Shown here: one piece after another, positions 60,121 through 64,000 of the stretch
How the letters are laid out: the number at the start of each line of letters is the position of its first letter
Numbering within the stretch: position 1 is the stretch's first letter
Assembly (NCBI GenBank): GCA_009829735.1
Contig: CM020619.1
Coordinates: 33,334,283 to 33,398,282, forward strand
Reading direction: 5' to 3'
DNA: 64,000 nt
Source: Pyropia yezoensis
Lineage: Eukaryota > Rhodophyta > Bangiophyceae > Bangiales > Bangiaceae
Translations under genes and position numbers: made by a program
The notes under the pieces: model-generated
Told to the model about the DNA's origin: nothing
What the model saw: the letters and a program-made list of their open reading frames with translations, nothing else
The model's database searches: none

Positions 60121-62652
60121 ATGTCCTATCCCCAGGTGCTTGGGGAGGAGGAAGACCTCCTGATCGGGGAGGAGATGGAGGACGACGCGCCTGTCGGTCC
60201 TGCCGCCGCGCGTTACGGGGCGAGCTCGTCTGAAGACGACGAGCCTGCGGTGTCCGTCCGTCTGGCGGCCGGAGGACTGTCGTCCGTGTGCAGTGGCACG
60301 ACGGTGCCGTCGGTCGGAGGTCAACCCGGCGGTCAACCGCTCGTGGCGGCTTCTACCCCCTCTCTTCCGGCTGCCCGGATGGAGCCTGGTGCCGGTGCCG
60401 GCTCGCCGCAGCTAACCCAAGATGGCCCGCCCTACGGCGGAAGTGGCGATCCCCGGCCGACTCCGGCTGGGCAAGGTGGTCCGGGAGTCCGGACGGTGCA
60501 TCCTGAACGCGACCCCGACGTTGACGCGGGTGGTGGTGGTGGCGCGACACCCGGGGTGGCCGGTCAAGACGGTGCGGGTGCCCGCACGGCTGGTGCTCAG
60601 GCTCCCGAGGCTGTCAAAGTGCCTCCCCCTTCCGAGGCGGGGGCGACGTCGACGGGTGGTGCCGGCGCCGGTATCCTACCCGCGGTGCCGCGGGCGTCGG
60701 GCGGTCAAGACGCTCCTTTCCCCATGGCGGTTGACACCGGGAGCTACTCCGGGCGGGTGCCCGCCCTACTTCTTCCTCCTCGTCCCCGTGCTCTGGCGCC
60801 GGTGCACCTACCCGTTGGGCTTCCGCCGGCGCCGGCGCTTCTTCCTGGGCCGGCCCGGGTTGCCCCGTTGGGTGGCTGCGTTGGCTTGGTCGGTGGCGGC
60901 GTCGCCTCTGCGGTTGGCGGTACCGCCTCCGCGAGTGGCGGCGACGCCTCTACGGTGGGACATCCCCCGTTGTCGGTCTCCGAGCTGGTGGCCCGGGTGC
61001 GCAGCTTGACCGTGCAAGAGCCCATGGATTCGGGCGGTCGGATGCGGGTGGACTTCCACCCGTCGGATCGCCGCGGAGGTACCTCCCGTCCGGTCCCGTT
61101 GGACCCCTGTTGGGAGCGGGAGTTGGCTCGGCTGGTTGCCCAGCCTGACGCGGTTCGCGCCGAGCATCATTGGATACTCAGCCAGCCGGACGACCGGCAT
61201 GCTCAACTCTGGCGCGCCCGGGTCGGGCGGCCAGAGGCTGCCCTCCTCCCCGCCTTTGGGGTGTGCGACTTGGTTGCCCCCGCGCTGCCGCGGGAGGTGG
61301 ATTACCCTGCGGGTGCCCGCGGGGTGGCTGCTACCCAGCCCCCTGTGGCCTTCGGGCAGCTCGTGCCTGGTACCAACCGGTATCCCGGTTTGGATTACTA
61401 CCCGGGGGATTCCCCGTATCTGTGGCTGACGCCGCCCTTCCCGACCATGGGTGGCCTGAAGTCGGCGTCCAGCTGGCGTCGAAACCATGGTGTCATGGCG
61501 GACCCATTCCGCACGGATGTAACGTGCGCGTTGCAGACCGGTAACGGTCGTGCGCCCGTATACACTCTGTTGCGCCCGCCTGGGTGGCAAGAGGGGTGGG
61601 AGCCCGCCCCGGCTTTCCGGTTCGACACCGGTCCTTGCCTGCGCTACTTCAGCAGTGTGCTGGCCGCTCGGCCCACGCATGTGCTGCAGGGTGTCCTCAC
61701 CCTCGAGGTTACCCTCGGGCAGGTTTCTTCCTTCCTGTTGTCGGCCCGCCGACAGGGCCGGCTCTTCCATCTTCCGACGGGTGTCCGTCGGCACCTTGCG
61801 GAGCTAGGCGTTACCGCCATTGCTACTGGGACGGGGTTAACCCGTGAGCAGACTGCGCTCGTGGCCGTTCACGATGCCGTGAACTGGTCGGCGGTGGCGA
61901 CCTTGCCGCCGTTCCGCGACACGCAACCGGGAACGCTCCCGTTGCCTCGTCACTCGCTACGTATCCGCCGAGTTATCTCGGGTGAGGATGGATACCAGGG
62001 GTGGGCATCCACCGAGTCGGTACCCGGTCTGGGTATTCCCGTGGTCCTGCCCGACCCTCTCCAGGTGGGAACCCCCTGGTTCGGTAAACCGACTCCTATG
62101 GGGACGGGTCGCCGTCGCCGTGAGTGGGACTCCACTGGTGGGGGCCGCGAGACGTATCGTCGTCGTGGGGAGTTCCACCGGGTTCCCGGTGGGCGTTCTG
62201 CCCAGGAGTCTGGTCCTCCTTCACGGTCGTACCGTGCTCCTTACCAGCTACCGCCGCCTCCGGCGGTGGCGGTGTCCACTCCTCCGGCTGTAGCTCCGGT
62301 TCCTCCCGTGGCATCGCCGGCTCCCGTCATGCCCGACGGGGGTCCTCGCTTGTGGTATGAGGGCGTGAACGCCCTTCTCTCTCGTGAGTTGACGGAGGCG
62401 CCTCCGGTTAGCTGGGGGGACATCCCCCCAGCTGCTGCGCTGGTCGGTACCGCGCGTTGCCTCGGTTGGGTGCTCAACCGCCTACAGATGCCTCTGGATG
62501 CTGTGGAGACTGGTGACAGCACTCTGGTGCAACTTAGCGCTGAGGTAGCTCAGGCGCTCAACCGGCGTGAGATAGCCGACCGTTGGAGTACGGAAGTGTA
62601 CGCGACGACGCGTGACTGGCCCCCTTCTGCTGGCGGGGGTAACCTCTTCTGA
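60121..62652 (+). CDS. Antisense ORF of element 2, intact, unknown function
   Basis: This is an 843-residue uninterrupted frame from the ATG at 60121 (MSYPQVLGEEEDLLIGEEME) on the strand opposite to pol. The first ~300 residues are acidic then Gly/Pro/Ala-rich and probably disordered. A globular-looking centre (about residues 310-660) includes PLDPCWERELARLVAQPDAV, GLDYYPGDSPYLW, FSSVLAARPTH and VPGLGIPVVLPDP. A basic stretch (TGRRRREWD, ETYRRRGEFHRVPGG) and a Pro-rich linker follow, then a C-terminal ~90-residue unit (WYEGVNALLSRELTEAPPVS). It shares ordered landmarks with the broken ORF of element 1. No zinc knuckle, protease or RT motif is visible. By position it matches the antisense extra ORFs of plant Tat-lineage elements; the function is unknown. 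The intact frame suggests it was under selection until recently. Confidence 0.75.
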   Translation: MSYPQVLGEEEDLLIGEEMEDDAPVGPAAARYGASSSEDDEPAVSVRLAAGGLSSVCSGTTVPSVGGQPGGQPLVAASTPSLPAARMEPGAGAGSPQLTQDGPPYGGSGDPRPTPAGQGGPGVRTVHPERDPDVDAGGGGGATPGVAGQDGAGARTAGAQAPEAVKVPPPSEAGATSTGGAGAGILPAVPRASGGQDAPFPMAVDTGSYSGRVPALLLPPRPRALAPVHLPVGLPPAPALLPGPARVAPLGGCVGLVGGGVASAVGGTASASGGDASTVGHPPLSVSELVARVRSLTVQEPMDSGGRMRVDFHPSDRRGGTSRPVPLDPCWERELARLVAQPDAVRAEHHWILSQPDDRHAQLWRARVGRPEAALLPAFGVCDLVAPALPREVDYPAGARGVAATQPPVAFGQLVPGTNRYPGLDYYPGDSPYLWLTPPFPTMGGLKSASSWRRNHGVMADPFRTDVTCALQTGNGRAPVYTLLRPPGWQEGWEPAPAFRFDTGPCLRYFSSVLAARPTHVLQGVLTLEVTLGQVSSFLLSARRQGRLFHLPTGVRRHLAELGVTAIATGTGLTREQTALVAVHDAVNWSAVATLPPFRDTQPGTLPLPRHSLRIRRVISGEDGYQGWASTESVPGLGIPVVLPDPLQVGTPWFGKPTPMGTGRRRREWDSTGGGRETYRRRGEFHRVPGGRSAQESGPPSRSYRAPYQLPPPPAVAVSTPPAVAPVPPVASPAPVMPDGGPRLWYEGVNALLSRELTEAPPVSWGDIPPAAALVGTARCLGWVLNRLQMPLDAVETGDSTLVQLSAEVAQALNRREIADRWSTEVYATTRDWPPSAGGGNLF

Positions 62653-63102
62653 TGGTTGTGGGAGTGAGAGTGAGGGACCCGGTGACCCTTATGGTGGCCG
62701 GGTCTTAGTGAGTATAAACTCATCCCCTTCGGGGGCATTGCTTGCCTCTGTTTGCCGCCCTGGGGAGTACCCCTTCTGGCTCAGTGGTGCCTTGCCTCCC
62801 GTCCAACTTCTTCCGGTTGCTTCATGCTTGGGGAGGCCATCCTCCCTCACTTTGTGTCTTGGCTTGGGGAGGTCATCCTCCCTTGTAAGCCCCCTAGCTA
62901 CTTCGATATTATCGGAGTTAGCCTCTACCTTTAAGTTAACTTACTAAGGTTCAGGTTTTACTTAGTTACCTAAGCTTGGCTGGACTTAGAAACCCAAGTC
63001 CGATTTGACTTAGAAACCTAAGTCTGCCATAACCATGCCACACCCTACTCAGTAGGTATAAGCCCCACCCCCCAACATCCGAAGTCGGTGTCGGTTGGGT
63101 TG
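62653..63102. other. Spacer between convergent antisense ORF and pol of element 2
   Basis: Holds two copies of a CTTGGGGAGG(C/T)CATCCTCCCT unit (about 62827-62886) and two palindromic repeats (62982-63024). Both transcripts would end here, so these may serve bidirectional 3' end formation. Confidence 0.5.
62982..63024. repeat. Two tandem palindromic repeats
   Basis: GGACTTAGAAACCCAAGTCC (62982-63001) and GACTTAGAAACCTAAGTC (63007-63024); each has 7-8-bp complementary arms around a short A-rich centre. Located between the converging ORFs. Confidence 0.85.
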
Positions 63103-64000
63103 TTACAGGAGGCGGCGTCGCCTCATGTACGGCATGAGTAGTTGGCGGGGTATATTCGCCGCCTGTTCCCAGGTGGGTGAGTCGTAACCGACCCACATTA
63201 CCTTGACGTACCAGGGTTCTGGTAGGTCTGGGTCGGTATGTCCGACGATGCTCTCCACTTGGTACGGGATTCCATCCGGTCCCACCGGGTCTTCCGACCG
63301 GTGGGTGGTAAGCGCCTTATGTAGCAACCCAGCCGGTACCGGCGGAGGATGTTCTGGCTTTGGCGCTGGTGTGACATCGTTAATACTGATGCGTTGTATC
63401 TCCGTATCGGAGTGGAGGATAACCGAGTGGTCATCTCTGTGGAGGATCTGGTACGGTCCCTTGACCGGTTGCATGAGCTTGTTCCCTCGGAACTTCTGGT
63501 GTCTGATATAGACCCAGTCGCCTGTCATCAGAATAGCGTTGCGCACCCGTAGTCGGGCGTCGAAGATCTTCTTGTATCGAAGTTGTGTTCTGTCAAGGGC
63601 ACCCTTGAGCTTAGGAATCATCCACGATAGCTTGGCCAACCAAGCTAGGCGGATGCGTTCGGCCGGTCGGCCCTTCGGTGTATCATACCGAGTGCACCTG
63701 CCGGGTGGCAGCGTCAGGTTACCGACCCCTAGTGGCATGACCCACTCCAGTGGGGCGATGTTTGTGCTCCGATGTGGCCTGGCATTGTATGCCAGGGTGA
63801 GTACGGACAGAAGCCTGTCCCAAGTGTTCGTGTGCTCGGCCACGTAGCACTGTAGCATCTTAAAGATGGTGCGGTTAAACCGCTCCACTTGCCCGTTGGT
63901 TTGCGGGTGGTAGTCGGATGCCCGACGTGGTTCGATGCCGAACATGCCCATGACCTTAGTGCAGAATGCAGACGTCAGGTTTGCTCCGTTGTCGGAGAGG
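63103..64000 (-). CDS. Element 2 pol C-terminus: integrase and chromodomain (partial)
   Basis: The frame enters at the window edge within the integrase core (LSDNGANLTSAFC; Asp at 63991-63993) and reaches the catalytic Glu in NGQVERFN (63883-63885) with 35 residues between them. The C-terminal integrase part follows (NARPHRSTNIAPLEW, LRVRNAILMTGDWVYIRHQK, GPYQILHRDDHSVIL). A chromodomain follows (YQVESIVGHTDPDLPEPWYV, then VMWVGYDSPTWEQAANIP), and the protein ends RRRRLL at the TAA at 63103. There is no internal stop in 299 codons, in contrast to element 1. The protein joins reverse-transcribed DNA into host chromatin. The 5' part, including RT and protease, lies beyond the window. Confidence 0.93.
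   Translation of the reverse strand, partial: LSDNGANLTSAFCTKVMGMFGIEPRRASDYHPQTNGQVERFNRTIFKMLQCYVAEHTNTWDRLLSVLTLAYNARPHRSTNIAPLEWVMPLGVGNLTLPPGRCTRYDTPKGRPAERIRLAWLAKLSWMIPKLKGALDRTQLRYKKIFDARLRVRNAILMTGDWVYIRHQKFRGNKLMQPVKGPYQILHRDDHSVILHSDTEIQRISINDVTPAPKPEHPPPVPAGLLHKALTTHRSEDPVGPDGIPYQVESIVGHTDPDLPEPWYVKVMWVGYDSPTWEQAANIPRQLLMPYMRRRRLL

Larger units (their letters stand above)
59171..64000 (-). mobile_element. Chromoviral Ty3/gypsy element 2 (3' part; runs off the window)
   Basis: Minus-strand order: pol end (64000 to 63103), opposite-strand ORF (62652 to 60121), polypurine tract (59546-59536) and 3' LTR (59533-59171). It is inserted in the pol of element 1, so it is the younger of the two. 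The five bases before the LTR (59166-59170, caagt) predict its target duplication at the other end, outside the window. Confidence 0.8.

Noticed and set aside
1..64000. tRNA, rRNA or CRISPR features
   Set aside because: No T-loop GGTTCRA-type box paired with an A-box, no rRNA-like sequence and no spaced direct repeats were seen; tandem repeats here are contiguous minisatellites.

Overview
The window looks like nuclear DNA of a very GC-rich eukaryote. Support for this: a 193-bp spliceosomal-type intron, GCN1, a full-length ABCB transporter, LTR retrotransposons and cytosolic lipid and nucleotide enzymes. Real genes are almost intron-free (GCN1 is a single 3056-codon exon), and spacers are full of GGC/GCC triplet tracts and long C or G runs, interrupted by AT-rich, transposon-littered islands. 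This combination fits a bangiophyte red alga (Porphyra/Pyropia type). That identification is inference from composition and gene structure, not from a marker gene.

Layout. 1-15.2 kb: a low-complexity region with three copies of an unrecognised secreted/membrane protein family (intact at 10996-13275 minus; broken at 1519-2190 plus and 9212-9990 minus), a 19-copy 22-bp minisatellite, an acetoacetyl-CoA-synthetase-like fragment, and several long hairpins. 15.7-18.2 kb: a decayed copy of a segment that recurs intact at 29.2-34.7 kb; the segment carries an ABCB transporter gene. 19.5-23.3 kb: a Ty1/copia element with its 5' LTR, an internal-tRNA-type primer site, and a polyprotein that loses its reverse transcriptase. 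23.3-30.4 kb: an AT-richer island with a hAT-type BED finger fragment, foldback sequences, and a solo LTR with a perfect 5-bp target duplication. 31.0-35.2 kb: the intact ABCB gene. 36.8-49.7 kb: the best conserved gene cluster: GCN1 (minus), divergent dCTP pyrophosphatase (plus), convergent choline/ethanolamine kinase (minus). 50-54.7 kb: Tc1/mariner-like terminal inverted repeats and minisatellites.

54.8-64.0 kb is the most unusual part. It holds two nested Ty3/gypsy chromodomain retrotransposons, both reading on the minus strand. In each, a large ORF on the opposite strand sits between the end of pol and the polypurine tract/3' LTR. The two antisense proteins appear to be diverged homologues. 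Element 2 is inserted into the RNase H region of element 1. The layout parallels the antisense extra ORFs known from plant Tat-lineage elements, but here the elements carry a chromodomain.

The host genes do not form one pathway. GCN1 acts in the amino-acid starvation response, dCTP pyrophosphatase cleans the nucleotide pool, choline/ethanolamine kinase feeds phospholipid synthesis and ABCB exports unknown substrates. The many frameshifts near homopolymers may be partly assembly errors.
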